64,000 bases of DNA from Woeseiaceae bacterium (GCA_030065915.1 JASJCQ010000011.1:27340-91339); one strand, 5' to 3'; positions 43,596 to 53,397 are shown, counted from the stretch's first letter. The notes: a model not told the origin generated them from the sequence alone. A program made the numbers and translations.

Positions 43596-44237
43596 ATGGC
43601 CAAAGAAAAACACCCGACGCGCGAGCGCATACTCGATGCCGCCGAAGAACTGTTCGCCAACAAGGGCTACGAGGGCGTTTCGGTACGACAGATCATGCGC
43701 CAGGCCGATGCGGACGTGTCGCTCGCTTACTACCATTTCAAATCAAAGCAGGACCTCTTCGACCAGGTCATGCTGCGCCGTGTCGAGTACCTGAACTCGA
43801 TTCGGCTCAAGGCGCTGGAGGCTGTCGAGGAGCGTCACCCGGACGATGCGCCGAGCGTCGAAGAGATCATCGACGCGTTTACGCACCCGCTTTTGGATCT
43901 GCTGGCGAAGGAACATGACGAATGGAAGTACTACTTCCAGCTCATCGCCCAGATCAACAACTCGCCGGAGTGGGGTGGCGAGTTAATGACGCGGTACTTC
44001 GACCCCCTCGTTCGCCGCTTCATCGACGCGCTGCGCAAAGCACTGCCCGACTGCGATGAGCAGGACCTCTTCTGGAGCTATCACTTCCTGTCCGGGGCGC
44101 TGACGCTGACGTTTGCCGAGACCAAACGCATCGACAATCTTTCAGGCGGCGTCTGCCGGTCCTCGGACATGGCGTCCATCAACGAACGTATGCCGGCCTT
44201 CCTCGCTGCCGGGTTCAAGGCCCTCTGCTCGCGATAA
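43596..44237 (+). CDS. TetR-family regulator of the acyl/ester utilisation locus
   Basis: The 213-residue protein has a TetR DNA-binding domain: TRERILDAAEELFANKGYEG, then VSVRQIMRQADADVSLAYYHFKSKQDLF. The ligand domain resembles fatty-acid/CoA-responsive members (FAETKRIDNLS near the C-terminus). It is divergent from the acyl-CoA synthetase operon and immediately before the TonB receptor. The operator TTCAACG-N2-CGTTGAA flanks it on both sides, so it likely represses both units and itself until an acyl-CoA or related ligand binds. No strong ribosome site precedes ATG 43596. Confidence 0.88.
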   Translation: MAKEKHPTRERILDAAEELFANKGYEGVSVRQIMRQADADVSLAYYHFKSKQDLFDQVMLRRVEYLNSIRLKALEAVEERHPDDAPSVEEIIDAFTHPLLDLLAKEHDEWKYYFQLIAQINNSPEWGGELMTRYFDPLVRRFIDALRKALPDCDEQDLFWSYHFLSGALTLTFAETKRIDNLSGGVCRSSDMASINERMPAFLAAGFKALCSR

Positions 44238-44276
44238 AAACCCATTAAAAACAGGTAATTCCGCTCGCGGTTGTAT

Positions 44277-44318
44277 TTCAACGAGCGTTCAATTAGCATT
44301 CCTTCAACGTTCGTTGAA
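44277..44318 (+). promoter_or_regulatory. TetR operator pair before the TonB receptor
   Basis: TTCAACG-AG-CGTTCAA (44277-44292, one mismatch) and TTCAACG-TT-CGTTGAA (44303-44318, perfect) lie 43-84 bases before the receptor start, 26 bases apart. They match the dyad at 43499. Confidence 0.8.
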
Positions 44319-44360
44319 CTACGATTGCGCGTTCTGTGCGCGTCTTTTGGGGGAAAGAAA

Positions 44361-46622
44361 ATGCAAAGCATCGATCGGCTCAGCAGGACCTGTTTAGGAT
44401 TAAGCGCTGCCTTCGGCTTGTTCGTCGTAGCGCCAGCCACTGCCATCGCGCAGGACGACAGTGCTGATGAAGCGCTGTCGGAAATCACGGTAACCGCGCG
44501 ACGTCGCGAGGAGACCCTGCAGGACGTGCCGATCGCCGTTACGGCGTTCAGCGGCGACTACCTCGAGGAGATCGGCATGCCCGACATTGTGGGCATCACG
44601 CAGTCGACGCCGAACGTGACGCTGGAAGTTTCCCGCGCCACCAGCACGACACTGACGGCTTTCATTCGTGGCGTCGGCCAGCAGGACCCGGTTGCTGGCT
44701 ATGAGGGCGGCGTCGGCATCTATCTCGACGACGTGTACCTCGCACGGCCACAGGGTGTGGTCTTCGACATTTACGATGTTGAGCGCATCGAGGTCCTGCG
44801 CGGTCCGCAGGGCACGCTGTATGGACGCAACACGATCGGCGGCGCCGTTCGCTACGTCACCAAAGGACTGAGCGACGAGGCGGAACTCAAGCTCAAGGGC
44901 TCCGTCGGTACGTATAGCCAGCTGGACCTCATCGCGACGGGCTCCTATCCGGTGACCGACTCTTTCCGTATCGGCGGCAGCCTCGCGTCATTCACGCGTG
45001 ACGGCTTCGGCGAAAACCTGACAACGGGTGGCGAGCACTACGACAAGGACGTGCTGGCAGGTCGCTTCAGCGCCGAGTTCGATGCCTCCGACGATGTCCA
45101 GATCCGCTTTTCCTACGATTACTCGGACGACGACTCCGCGCCGAAGTCGGGCCACCGCCTGACCGTCGGTAACCTGTCCGGCGCGCCCGTGCTCGATGAC
45201 GTGTTCGACACGCGTGCAGGCATCGAGACGATCCCGTCCTCGAACGGCGGCGTCGGCCAGAACGTAAGGCAGCAGGGCGGCCAACTTGCGATCGACTGGG
45301 CAATCAACGACTACTGGACGTTCAAGTCGATCACGGCCGACCGCCGCGACGAATCAGAATCGCTGATCGACTTCGACAGCCTGCCGGGCAACGACTTTGA
45401 CGCCCCGGTCATCTACGAGAACGAGCAGTTCAGCCAGGAGTTCCAGCTCAACTACACCAGCGGTGACATCTCGGGCGTTTTCGGCGCCTACTACATCGAC
45501 GCCAACGCCTTCGATGCCTTCGACGTCGTGCTGGGTAACCTCGGCGTCACGTCGTTTACCCTCGGCGACTTCGACACGGAAGCCTGGGCGGTATTCGGCG
45601 ACGTGTCCTGGGAATTGAATGACGAATGGAGCCTGTCTTTCGGCGGCCGCTACACGAGCGACAAGCGCTCGACGACGGTGACGCGTGAATTGTTCGCCGG
45701 ACTGGGCTCGCCTTTCTTTGGCAACTCGGACGCCGTGTCGCTCACCGTACCCGCGCCGGGCCTGGTGCCGACCTTTACCGGTTCGCGCACGGACGAGGAC
45801 TTCACGCCACGCGTCAGCCTGTCCTGGAAACCGAGCGACACGCAAAACGTCTACGTTGCGATCAGCGAAGGCTTCAAGGGCGGCAGCTTCGACCCTCGCG
45901 GCGCTTACCAGAACCCGGGCGTGGAAGAAGGCTTCGAACCGGAAACCGTTGTGTCTTATGAAATCGGCTGGAAGGCCACGCTGGCCGACGGTCGCGCAAC
46001 AGTCAACGCCGCCTACTTCTTCACCGATTACGAAGACATCCAGGTACCGGGCTCGATCGGCATCGACACCGATAATGACGGCGTCAACGACAGCTTCGCG
46101 GGTGCTACGACCAATGCCGGTAAGGCAGAGATCAAGGGACTCGAGCTCGAGTCGATGATCCGCGTCACTGACTCGTTGTCGCTGATGGGATCCTTCGGCT
46201 ACATCGATGCGGCCTACACGGAGTGGTTCCTGAACGACGTCGACATTTCCGGGGATCGCGAATTCCAGAACACGCCGGAGTGGGTAGCCAACCTGCAGAT
46301 CCGCAAAGAGTGGGGCACCAACCTGTTCGGTATGCCGGGCAGCATTTCGATCATCGGCGGCGCGTCGTACAAGGACGACATGTTCCAGTTCGAGATTCCG
46401 AACCCGCTGCTCGATACCGAAGACTACACGCTGATCGACCTGAGCATCGGCTGGCGCGACGACGACGGTAGATACTCGCTGAGCCTGCACGGCCGCAACC
46501 TGACGGACGAGGAATACAAGGTCGCGTCCTACGACTTCCCGACGCTTGGACTGGAGGGTGTGCAGAGTGCGTTCTACGGTAACCCGATGACGGTTACGCT
46601 GACGGGCACGGTGAACTTCTGA
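44361..46622 (+). CDS. TonB-dependent outer-membrane receptor
   Basis: The 753-residue receptor has a signal peptide (ending ATAIAQ), TonB box-like SEITVTARRREETLQDVPIA, and plug motifs (DVERIEVLRGPQGTLYGRNT, IGGAVRYVT). The 22-strand barrel ends in TVTLTGTVNF with a terminal Phe. The start at 44361 follows GGGGGAAAGAAA. It belongs to the large receptor group with the ETLQDVPI signature, common in marine gammaproteobacteria and alphaproteobacteria. Two TetR operators precede it, tying uptake to the neighbouring esterase/CoA operon. Its ligand is inferred to be the operon's ester or oligomer substrate. Confidence 0.92.
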   Translation: MQSIDRLSRTCLGLSAAFGLFVVAPATAIAQDDSADEALSEITVTARRREETLQDVPIAVTAFSGDYLEEIGMPDIVGITQSTPNVTLEVSRATSTTLTAFIRGVGQQDPVAGYEGGVGIYLDDVYLARPQGVVFDIYDVERIEVLRGPQGTLYGRNTIGGAVRYVTKGLSDEAELKLKGSVGTYSQLDLIATGSYPVTDSFRIGGSLASFTRDGFGENLTTGGEHYDKDVLAGRFSAEFDASDDVQIRFSYDYSDDDSAPKSGHRLTVGNLSGAPVLDDVFDTRAGIETIPSSNGGVGQNVRQQGGQLAIDWAINDYWTFKSITADRRDESESLIDFDSLPGNDFDAPVIYENEQFSQEFQLNYTSGDISGVFGAYYIDANAFDAFDVVLGNLGVTSFTLGDFDTEAWAVFGDVSWELNDEWSLSFGGRYTSDKRSTTVTRELFAGLGSPFFGNSDAVSLTVPAPGLVPTFTGSRTDEDFTPRVSLSWKPSDTQNVYVAISEGFKGGSFDPRGAYQNPGVEEGFEPETVVSYEIGWKATLADGRATVNAAYFFTDYEDIQVPGSIGIDTDNDGVNDSFAGATTNAGKAEIKGLELESMIRVTDSLSLMGSFGYIDAAYTEWFLNDVDISGDREFQNTPEWVANLQIRKEWGTNLFGMPGSISIIGGASYKDDMFQFEIPNPLLDTEDYTLIDLSIGWRDDDGRYSLSLHGRNLTDEEYKVASYDFPTLGLEGVQSAFYGNPMTVTLTGTVNF

Positions 46623-46700
46623 CGGAGTTTCAAGCTTCGCTCCGTCAATGAAGTTCGAAAGGTATTAGTCGCTCACCCCCCTGAGCGACAATATCGACTC

Positions 46701-46731
46701 AAAGGCCACACTCTCGGGTGTGGCCTTTTTT
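46701..46731 (+). terminator. Terminator after the TonB receptor
   Basis: GGCCACAC (46704-46711) pairs with GTGTGGCC (46718-46725) around CTCTCG; six T follow. Confidence 0.9.
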
Positions 46732-46737
46732 GTGTCC

Positions 46738-47157
46738 TTAGCCAGCAAAACCGGCGCCCTGTCCCGCTTCGCGTGTACGGATCAGCCGGCTATCCAGCAC
46801 ACCCGCCGTGCGGTGCTTGACGGCTTGCTGATAATCAGGGTCGGTCACCATCTCGAGAAACGCGCCCGCTGTCGGGTAACGGGCGATGAACACCAGGTCC
46901 CATTGCTTCTCGAAAGGCCCGGTCAACATGACCTCCGGGATGCCGCGCCAGATGATCTCGCCGCCGACGCGCTGGAAGATGGGGGCACTGTCCCTGCCGT
47001 AGGCTTCATAGGCCTCCGCACCGGTGGCGTCTCGACCGTCCTCGTACTCGGCCTTTTCCCTGAACAGCAGCATGTTGAGCATCATGACCGGGTAGTCTCG
47101 GGGCAACGCCTTGAAGGCGTCGAACTGGTCTCGCTCAGGATTGACGTAGTAGGTCAT
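46738..47157 (-). CDS. DUF1330-domain protein
   Basis: From ATG 47157 (GGAG 7 bases upstream), the 139-residue protein MTYYVNPERDQFDAFKALPR contains the dimeric alpha/beta-barrel DUF1330 pattern: VMMLNMLLFREKAEY, EAYEAYGRDSAPIFQRVGGE and FIARYPTAGAFLEMVTDPDY, then QQAVKHRTAG. DUF1330 proteins are small ferredoxin-like-fold proteins of unclear, possibly catabolic, function. It converges on the TonB receptor unit. Confidence 0.82.
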   Translation of the reverse strand: MTYYVNPERDQFDAFKALPRDYPVMMLNMLLFREKAEYEDGRDATGAEAYEAYGRDSAPIFQRVGGEIIWRGIPEVMLTGPFEKQWDLVFIARYPTAGAFLEMVTDPDYQQAVKHRTAGVLDSRLIRTREAGQGAGFAG

Positions 47158-47229
47158 GGCTGGACTCCGACGGACTGGATAGTCGTCGAGAATAACCAAT
47201 GGCATCAAACCGCGCACGAGCGCCGGCTG

Positions 47230-47646
47230 TCAGGTCGTCAGGAACAGCTTCCAGGTCAGCCAGCCCCCCATCAGCAAGATGAGAACGGCGAAGACCAGCA
47301 CCTTGCCGTTCGATCCTCCCGCCGACTCGAAGGCCAGGGACTCCCAGTCGATGTCGGTCTTCCAGCGGCTGTCGTTTGCGAGGTAGCGCTGCATGGCGCG
47401 GATAACCTCGTCCGCAGACAGTTTCGTGTTGGCGCTGGCGTAGTGCTCGGCCTCCGAACCGTCCCTGTACTCGAGGATAAAACCGCCCTTCGGACCGCCC
47501 GATGTCTGTATGTAGACCTGCGAGTCCCTGGCGAGGATCGCGAAGGAATCGCCCTCGCCCGTCAGCGAGTGAATGGATCGGGCAATCAGCTCGGCCGTGA
47601 CCGGTTCTTCAACCGTGTCGCCATTGACGATGAACTCGACAGACAT
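47230..47646 (-). CDS. C-terminally anchored small protein of unknown function
   Basis: From ATG 47646 (GGGGGT upstream), the 138-residue protein has a soluble alpha/beta N-domain (MSVEFIVNGDTVEEPVTAEL, VYIQTSGGPKGGFILEYRDG) and one C-terminal helix (VLVFAVLILLMGGWLTWKLF), so it is tail-anchored. The soluble part, with FILEYRDGS, LSADEVIRAMQRYL and W-x3-IDWESL, loosely recalls Imm1-like immunity domains, but no toxin is nearby and the resemblance is weak. The function is unknown. Confidence 0.65.
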   Translation of the reverse strand: MSVEFIVNGDTVEEPVTAELIARSIHSLTGEGDSFAILARDSQVYIQTSGGPKGGFILEYRDGSEAEHYASANTKLSADEVIRAMQRYLANDSRWKTDIDWESLAFESAGGSNGKVLVFAVLILLMGGWLTWKLFLTT

Positions 47647-47779
47647 TGTTTGTACCCCCTGTGCGCAGAGCTTAGCATCGCCGTGCTGGAATTCACGCAA
47701 GAACGCGCCGTATCCGTTACATTGTCATAGCGACCGGCAGCGACAGTCGCGGTTAGCGGGTAAATTTCGGGGGAACAGC

Positions 47780-48745
47780 ATGCCGAGACTCTACAACGTC
47801 CTTCTTGTCACGATCCTGGTACTCGCGGTGCCGGCGACAGCCCATGCATCTATCAAGGTCGACGTGATCAAGAATCCGTATGGTGGTTCACGCAATGTGC
47901 CCGAGCTTTCAACGAACCCCGATTACATTCACGCGGCGGGGCTCGAACGGCTGATTAGCGAATGGGGCGGTGAGCTGGTTCGGCCGATACAAGACATACG
48001 CCTGGATCTCGAGCAGGAAGAACGATACGGCGCGTGGAACCGCATGGCGCTCGCGAATGCCAACTTCGCCGATGCCGTTCGTGAAGGCCTTAAAAATGAC
48101 CCGATAACCATCGGCCTCCACGCCAACTGCAATGATCTCCTGGGCATGCTGTCGGGGCTCAAGTACGACGCGGAAGGTAACGCACGAAAAGTCGGGCTGG
48201 TCTTCATCGACGCGCACGGTGACTTCAATACGCCCGAGACAACGCTGTCCGGCATGCTCGGCGGCATGCCCGTGGCGGTCGCCGCCGGACACGCGCTGCA
48301 CAATATCCGAAAGACAACCGGACTCAACGAGCCCCTGCCGATGAGTCACATCGTCTGGGGCGGCGTTCGCGACCTGGACCCGCTGGAGGCAGAGCGCTTT
48401 GAGGAGTACGACGTCCAACAGTTCTCCGTACAGGATATTCGAGAGCTCTCGGCAAGCCTGAAAAAGCAGATAGACGAACTCGCTGACCGGGTTGACGTTA
48501 TTTACGTGCACATCGACATGGACGTGCTCGACCCGGCCGAGGTGCCGGGGCACGACCTGGCCGTCGGTGGCGGCCCGAGCAGCGAGGACCTCGCTGCCGC
48601 CATCGCTCTGATGTTCGAGAACCCCAAGACCTCGGCGCTGGGCATCGCATCGACGCCTGCGTTCAACCTCGACCCGGACGGCGTCAGCCGGCAGGCAGCA
48701 CTGAACCTGATCGAAGGCGCTATCCGGGGCGCGCAGGCTCGCTAG
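47780..48745 (+). CDS. Exported arginase/agmatinase-fold protein
   Basis: From ATG 47780 (GGGGGAACAGC before), the 321-residue protein has signal peptide MPRLYNVLLVTILVLAVPAT. The ureohydrolase core retains two manganese motifs: FIDAHGDFN near 142-150 and VHIDMDVLDPAEVPGHD near 243-258. In place of GGDHS it has GLHANCNDLLG near 112, so only the His ligand is kept. Ureohydrolases normally work in the cytosol on arginine, agmatine or formiminoglutamate; export and the altered first motif suggest another substrate, perhaps a guanidino compound or deacetylation. Confidence 0.78.
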   Translation: MPRLYNVLLVTILVLAVPATAHASIKVDVIKNPYGGSRNVPELSTNPDYIHAAGLERLISEWGGELVRPIQDIRLDLEQEERYGAWNRMALANANFADAVREGLKNDPITIGLHANCNDLLGMLSGLKYDAEGNARKVGLVFIDAHGDFNTPETTLSGMLGGMPVAVAAGHALHNIRKTTGLNEPLPMSHIVWGGVRDLDPLEAERFEEYDVQQFSVQDIRELSASLKKQIDELADRVDVIYVHIDMDVLDPAEVPGHDLAVGGGPSSEDLAAAIALMFENPKTSALGIASTPAFNLDPDGVSRQAALNLIEGAIRGAQAR

Positions 48746-48833
48746 CTGCGTCGAGCGTCCGGCAGGGCTCGTGTTTGAGCGGCTCCGTGTAGTAAGTTAA
48801 ACGGGATTACTCCAAAAACGATGGTTACGCGCT

Positions 48834-49889
48834 ATGAAAACAATAAAAATCGGGTTACTGCTTGCCGCCGCCTTCTCGCTGGCGGCCTGCAGTTCGGAAA
48901 CGCCTGAAACCGAGGCCGAAGCACCCGCTGTGGAAGCGGCAGCCGAAGCGGTCGCCGAGGTTGCTGAGTCTGCCGGGATCACCAAACGTCCATTCGAGCC
49001 AATGCTCGATGGTGAGTGGATAGGCAATGGCATCTCCTACGGCGCATTCCGAGACGGCGAAGCGCCGGGAGACGTGACGTCGAAGGAAAACATCCTTGAA
49101 GACCTGCAGATCCTCGCGCCGAGGTGGAACCTGATTCGCCTCTACGGTGCTGACCCGCAATCGCTACAGGTCCTCGAAACGATCGAAGAAAACAACCTGC
49201 CGATTCGCGTGATGCAAGGCATCTGGCTCGATGGAAACAAGACTGCGGAAGAGAATGAAGAACAGGTCCGGCTCGCGATCGAATACGCGAATCGTTTCCC
49301 CGAGATCATCGTCGCCGTCAATGTTGGCAACGAGATCCTCGTTGACTGGTCGTACCACCGCCTCGATGACATCGACCTTGTCATCAGCAAGATCCGGGAG
49401 GTACGTTCGAGCGTCGAGCAACCGGTGACGGTTGCGGACGACTACAATTTCTGGAACAAACCACCGGCGCAGCGCGTTGCGGCCGAACTGGACTTCATCT
49501 GCCTACACGCCTACGCGTTCTGGAACGACAAGACCTTGGACATCGGGATGCAGTGGACCGAGGACACCTACAACGACATCCAGGCTCTTCATCCCGACCA
49601 TGACATCGCCTACTGCGAGACCGGCTGGCCGACCAGCCGGGTGTACGGCGATGGCAGCTACGAGGGCGGCCTGACAGGTAAGGCCGGCGAAGCCGAACAG
49701 GAAGTGTTTTTCAACCAGTACGATCCCTGGGTCAATGAAAACAAGGTCATCTCTTTCTACTTCACGTCTTTCGATGAGAAATGGAAAGGTGGCTTCGACG
49801 GTGAGAACCCGATGGACAAAGCCGAGAAGCACTGGGGCCTGTATTTCAGCGATCGAACGCCCAAGCAGGTCTTGCAGACCGAGGAATAG
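48834..49889 (+). CDS. GH17-like beta-1,3-glucanase lipoprotein
   Basis: The 351-residue lipoprotein has lipobox LAAC (Cys19) and an Ala/Glu-rich linker. The TIM barrel carries GH17 hallmarks: VAVNVGNEILVDWSYHRLDD (acid/base Glu near 166), ETGWPTSRVYGDG (nucleophile Glu near 263), and an ISYGAFRDGE start. GH17 enzymes hydrolyse or transfer beta-1,3-glucan such as laminarin. The envelope anchor suggests use of algal glucan or modification of a periplasmic glucan. A strong terminator follows. It may be expressed with the arginase-like gene 88 bases upstream. Confidence 0.82.
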   Translation: MKTIKIGLLLAAAFSLAACSSETPETEAEAPAVEAAAEAVAEVAESAGITKRPFEPMLDGEWIGNGISYGAFRDGEAPGDVTSKENILEDLQILAPRWNLIRLYGADPQSLQVLETIEENNLPIRVMQGIWLDGNKTAEENEEQVRLAIEYANRFPEIIVAVNVGNEILVDWSYHRLDDIDLVISKIREVRSSVEQPVTVADDYNFWNKPPAQRVAAELDFICLHAYAFWNDKTLDIGMQWTEDTYNDIQALHPDHDIAYCETGWPTSRVYGDGSYEGGLTGKAGEAEQEVFFNQYDPWVNENKVISFYFTSFDEKWKGGFDGENPMDKAEKHWGLYFSDRTPKQVLQTEE

Positions 49890-49936
49890 TCCCGATCGTC
49901 TTTCGCCGCTTTGTGCAAGTGGCGCAATCTTGAGAG

Positions 49937-49966
49937 GCCGCGCCCGAACGGGCGCGGCTTTTGTTT
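49937..49966 (+). terminator. Terminator after the GH17-like gene
   Basis: GCCGCGCCC (49937-49945) pairs with GGGCGCGGC (49950-49958) around GAAC; TTTTGTTT follows. Confidence 0.9.
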
Positions 49967-50093
49967 GCCTGTGAAAGGTGAGTCTCGGTTTCCCGCATGC
50001 CCGTTGGCGCAGGGTCTTGCTTGTGTGACTATACGATGGGCGCAAGAGCTTTAGGATTCCGCAAGTGCATCGCCACACGTCAGGGTGGGTTCC

Positions 50094-51872
50094 ATGCAGG
50101 TAGTTTCGACAGACGTCGCGATCATTGGGGGTGGCGGCGCCGGCCTGCGGGCGGCGATTGCCATTGCCGAGAGCGCCCCGGAGCTCAATGTCACCCTCGT
50201 GTCGAAAGTCGTCCCGATGCGCAGCCACACGGTCGCAGCGGAAGGCGGCTCTGCTGGAGTGACCACTGAGGTAGACACGCTGGACATGCACTTCCACGAC
50301 ACCGTCGCCGGCGGTGACTGGCTGTGTGACCAGGACGTTGTCGACTACTTCGTTTCGCGCTGCACAGAGGAGATGATTCAACTCGAGCACTGGGGCTGTC
50401 CGTGGAGTCGACAGAGCGACGGTCATACCAGCGTCCGCAATTTCGGCGGCATGAGCACGGCCCGCACATGGTTCGCCGCCGACAAGACCGGCTTCCACAT
50501 GCTGCACACGCTGTTCCAGACGTCGATGAAGTACCCAGCCATCTCGCGTCTTGACGAGTACTTCGCTTGCGACCTGCTGGTTGAAGACGGCCGCTGCCAG
50601 GGTTTGCTCGCGATCGAGGTCGCCACCGGCGATTTTGTCCGCGTTGAGTCACGCGCGGTCATCATGGCAACCGGCGGCGCCGGTCGCGTGTTCCGGCAGA
50701 ACACGAACGCCGGCATCCTGACCGGTGATGGCATGGGCATGGCGTACCGGCACGGTGTGTCGCTGCGTGACATGGAGTTCGTCCAGTACCACCCGACGAC
50801 GCTGCCCGGCAGCGGCATCCTGATCACCGAAGGTTGCCGCGGTGAAGGCGGTTACCTGACCAACAAGGACGGCAACCGCTACCTGCAGGACTACGCGCTC
50901 GGCCCGGTCGTTACCGAACCCACGCCGAAGACGATGGAGCTCGGCCCTCGCGACAGACTGAGCCAGGCGTTCTGGCACGAGCAGCAGAAGGGCCGCACGA
51001 TAACCACACCCCTCGGGCCCGCGGTCCACCTCGAGCTCATGCACCTCGGACAGAGAAAGCTCACCGAACGCCTGCCCTTCATCATGGAACTTAGCAAGAC
51101 CTTCCTCGGCATCGATGCAGCCAAGCAGGCAATCCCTGTCTGCCCGTCGGTGCACTACACGATGGGCGGCATCGCCGCGGACGGTACAACGGCAACCGCG
51201 TTGCCCGGACTGTACGCCTGCGGCGAATGCTCAAGCGTCGGCATCCACGGCGCCAACCGGCTCGGCTCGAATTCGCTCGCTGAGCTGGCGGTGTTCGGCA
51301 AGCTGGCAGGAGAAAACGCCGCGGCCTTCGCCCGCGAGCAGTCGCCGACGACGTCATCGTCGCTTCAGTCGGCGGCTGACGCGGCCGAGGCGAGGGCCCT
51401 CGCGATCCTCGCCCGACAGGATGGCAGCGAACGGTTGGCGAGCGTTCGCGATGAGATGACGCAGACGATGAGTGACGGTATCGGCATCTACCGGACGGCA
51501 GACGGCATGCAGGCGACCTGCGACGTACTGGACGGTCTCGTCGACCGTCTCGCCCACGTCCAGCTCGACGACAGCAATCGCGCATTCAATACCGAGTGGC
51601 TTGCTGCGATCGAGCTCGGCTTCTCACTCGACGTCGCCAGAGCGATGGCCTACTCGGCGCTGAACCGGCGCGAGTCGCGAGGCGCGCACGTACGCCTCGA
51701 CGAGTATGACGAGCGGGACGACCATCAGTTTCTTAAGCACACACTCGCCACATACGAAGCCGATGCGCCTCCACGCATCGCGTACTCGGGCGTCAACATT
51801 ACGCGACTGCCGCCGGCCGAACGCGTGTATGGCGCAGCAGCCACGGCAACCGGAGACGCCGCCAATGCCTGA
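50094..51872 (+). CDS. frdA: Fumarate reductase flavoprotein subunit
   Basis: The 592-residue protein is very close to E. coli FrdA throughout: [13 protein letters not shown] (FAD), [14 protein letters not shown] (covalent FAD histidine), [65 protein letters not shown], and VHYTMGGI. It reduces fumarate to succinate using quinol, or the reverse. I chose ATG 50094; a GTG at 50085 is in frame. Its end overlaps frdB by 8 bases. No FNR site was recognised upstream. Confidence 0.95.
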   Translation: MQVVSTDVAIIGGGGAGLRAAIAIAESAPELNVTLVSKVVPMRSHTVAAEGGSAGVTTEVDTLDMHFHDTVAGGDWLCDQDVVDYFVSRCTEEMIQLEHWGCPWSRQSDGHTSVRNFGGMSTARTWFAADKTGFHMLHTLFQTSMKYPAISRLDEYFACDLLVEDGRCQGLLAIEVATGDFVRVESRAVIMATGGAGRVFRQNTNAGILTGDGMGMAYRHGVSLRDMEFVQYHPTTLPGSGILITEGCRGEGGYLTNKDGNRYLQDYALGPVVTEPTPKTMELGPRDRLSQAFWHEQQKGRTITTPLGPAVHLELMHLGQRKLTERLPFIMELSKTFLGIDAAKQAIPVCPSVHYTMGGIAADGTTATALPGLYACGECSSVGIHGANRLGSNSLAELAVFGKLAGENAAAFAREQSPTTSSSLQSAADAAEARALAILARQDGSERLASVRDEMTQTMSDGIGIYRTADGMQATCDVLDGLVDRLAHVQLDDSNRAFNTEWLAAIELGFSLDVARAMAYSALNRRESRGAHVRLDEYDERDDHQFLKHTLATYEADAPPRIAYSGVNITRLPPAERVYGAAATATGDAANA

Positions 51873-52620
51873 TCGCAGAGAAATCGATATCGAGGTCATG
51901 CGGTACAACCCGGAGACGGACAGTGAACCGTACATACAGTCCTTCCGCGTGCCCTTCGACGAGGACACGTCGGTTCTGATGGGGCTGCAGTACATCAAGG
52001 ACCATCTCGACGGCAGCCTGACCTTCCGCTGGTCGTGCCGAATGGCCGTTTGCGGCAGCTGCGGCAAGATGGTCAATGGCGTACCGAAACTGTCGTGCAA
52101 AGCGTTCCTTCGGGATTACTACCCGGGCAAGCTTCGCATCGAACCCCTCGAACACTTCCCGATCGTGCGGGACCTGGCGGTGGACCAGACCGACTTCCTC
52201 GAGAAACTCGAAGCCGTAAAGCCCTGGATCATTCGCAAAGACGAGAAGCCGCTGTCGGAAGGCACTTACCTGCAGACGCCGGAGGAGGTGTCCAGTTACC
52301 TGCAATTCTCAAGCTGCATCAACTGCCTCCTCTGCTACTCGGCATGCCCGCAGTACGGGCTCGACAATTCGTTCACGGGACCCGCGGCATTGTCACTGCT
52401 GCATCGCTATAACGCCGACAGCCGCGACGAGGGTAAGAGCGAGCGCATGCCACTCGTAAACTCGGAAGAAGGTGTGTGGGGTTGCACACTGGTCGGATAC
52501 TGCTCGGAGGTCTGTCCGAAACAGGTGGATCCCGCGGCCGCGGTCAACAGGGGCAAGGTGAACAGCACGATGGATTACTTCCTCCGATTCCTGACACCTC
52601 GCGGAGGTGTGGACTCATGA
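51865..52620 (+). CDS. frdB: Fumarate reductase iron-sulfur subunit
   Basis: The 251-residue protein starts [20 protein letters not shown]. It has a [2Fe-2S] ferredoxin domain ([11 protein letters not shown] with a later KLSC), then [12 protein letters not shown] for [4Fe-4S], and [17 protein letters not shown] for the [3Fe-4S] cluster. It relays electrons between the membrane quinone site and FrdA. The end overlaps frdC by 4 bases (ATGA). Confidence 0.95.
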   Translation: MPDRREIDIEVMRYNPETDSEPYIQSFRVPFDEDTSVLMGLQYIKDHLDGSLTFRWSCRMAVCGSCGKMVNGVPKLSCKAFLRDYYPGKLRIEPLEHFPIVRDLAVDQTDFLEKLEAVKPWIIRKDEKPLSEGTYLQTPEEVSSYLQFSSCINCLLCYSACPQYGLDNSFTGPAALSLLHRYNADSRDEGKSERMPLVNSEEGVWGCTLVGYCSEVCPKQVDPAAAVNRGKVNSTMDYFLRFLTPRGGVDS

Positions 52621-53009
52621 GCGCACGCAACACCTACGTGCGCCCGATGTCGGGCTGGTATCGTCGCAACCCGCACTTTTTGGCCTACATGCTGCGCGAG
52701 CTGACCGCGGTCTTCCTTGCCGGGTATGCGGGCGTGCTGCTCGCGGGTGTGATCGCACTGACTCGCGGGCCCGATGCCTACGCGGCGTTTCGCGAGTTCC
52801 TTTCGAGCCCGCTGTCCGTCGGTCTTCATGTGCTGATCTTCATCGCGGCGCTGTACAACGCTTACACATGGTTCAAGGTGTCACCGAAGGCGATGCCACC
52901 GATAGTGCTCGCCGGCAGACGCATACCGGACCGTGTCATCGTCGGCTCGCAGCTTGTTGCCTGCGTGTTGGTCTTTGTCGCCATGTTGCTGCTGGCGGGC
53001 ATGTCATGA
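52617..53009 (+). CDS. frdC: Fumarate reductase membrane anchor subunit C
   Basis: The 130-residue, three-helix membrane protein ([20 protein letters not shown] start; [20 protein letters not shown] and [20 protein letters not shown] helices) matches FrdC. With FrdD it forms the menaquinol site and anchors FrdAB; this enzyme class lacks heme b. Overlaps frdD by 4 bases. Confidence 0.92.
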   Translation: MSARNTYVRPMSGWYRRNPHFLAYMLRELTAVFLAGYAGVLLAGVIALTRGPDAYAAFREFLSSPLSVGLHVLIFIAALYNAYTWFKVSPKAMPPIVLAGRRIPDRVIVGSQLVACVLVFVAMLLLAGMS

Positions 53010-53368
53010 AGCCGATGAAGCGATCGAACGAACCCATCTTCTGGTCGCTGTTCGGCGCCGGCGGCGTCGTTGCCTCGCTGGTGGCACCGGCACTGGTGTT
53101 CATCACCGGGCTCGCGTTGCCGCTTGGGCTGCTGGGGCCCGACGCGCTGAGCTATGAGCGCATGCTGGCACTGGTCAGCAGCCTGCCCGGCGCGCTGTTC
53201 CTGTTCGTCGTGATCTCGCTGTTGCTGTGGCACACGATGCACCGGATCAATCACAGCCTGCACGACATCGGCATCAAGGCAGGGCTCGGGGGCAAGGTGA
53301 TTTTCTACGGGCTGGCCTTGGTCGGCACGATGGCAGCGGCCTACTTCCTGTTCGCGACGCCGCTGTAG
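53006..53368 (+). CDS. frdD: Fumarate reductase membrane anchor subunit D
   Basis: The 120-residue, three-helix membrane protein ([20 protein letters not shown] start; LLLWHTMHRINHSLHDIGIK core) matches FrdD. It completes a four-gene, fully overlapping frdABCD operon in E. coli order. Confidence 0.92.
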   Translation: MKPMKRSNEPIFWSLFGAGGVVASLVAPALVFITGLALPLGLLGPDALSYERMLALVSSLPGALFLFVVISLLLWHTMHRINHSLHDIGIKAGLGGKVIFYGLALVGTMAAAYFLFATPL

Positions 53369-53397
53369 GTCGACCGGTGGCAAAAAGGACTCGAATC

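Noticed and set aside
45354..46490. 378-codon frame opposite the TonB receptor
   Set aside because: Antisense to a receptor with continuous domain matches; no start signals.
47230..47646. Imm1-like immunity protein
   Set aside because: Only a loose motif resemblance and no toxin gene nearby; kept as unknown function.
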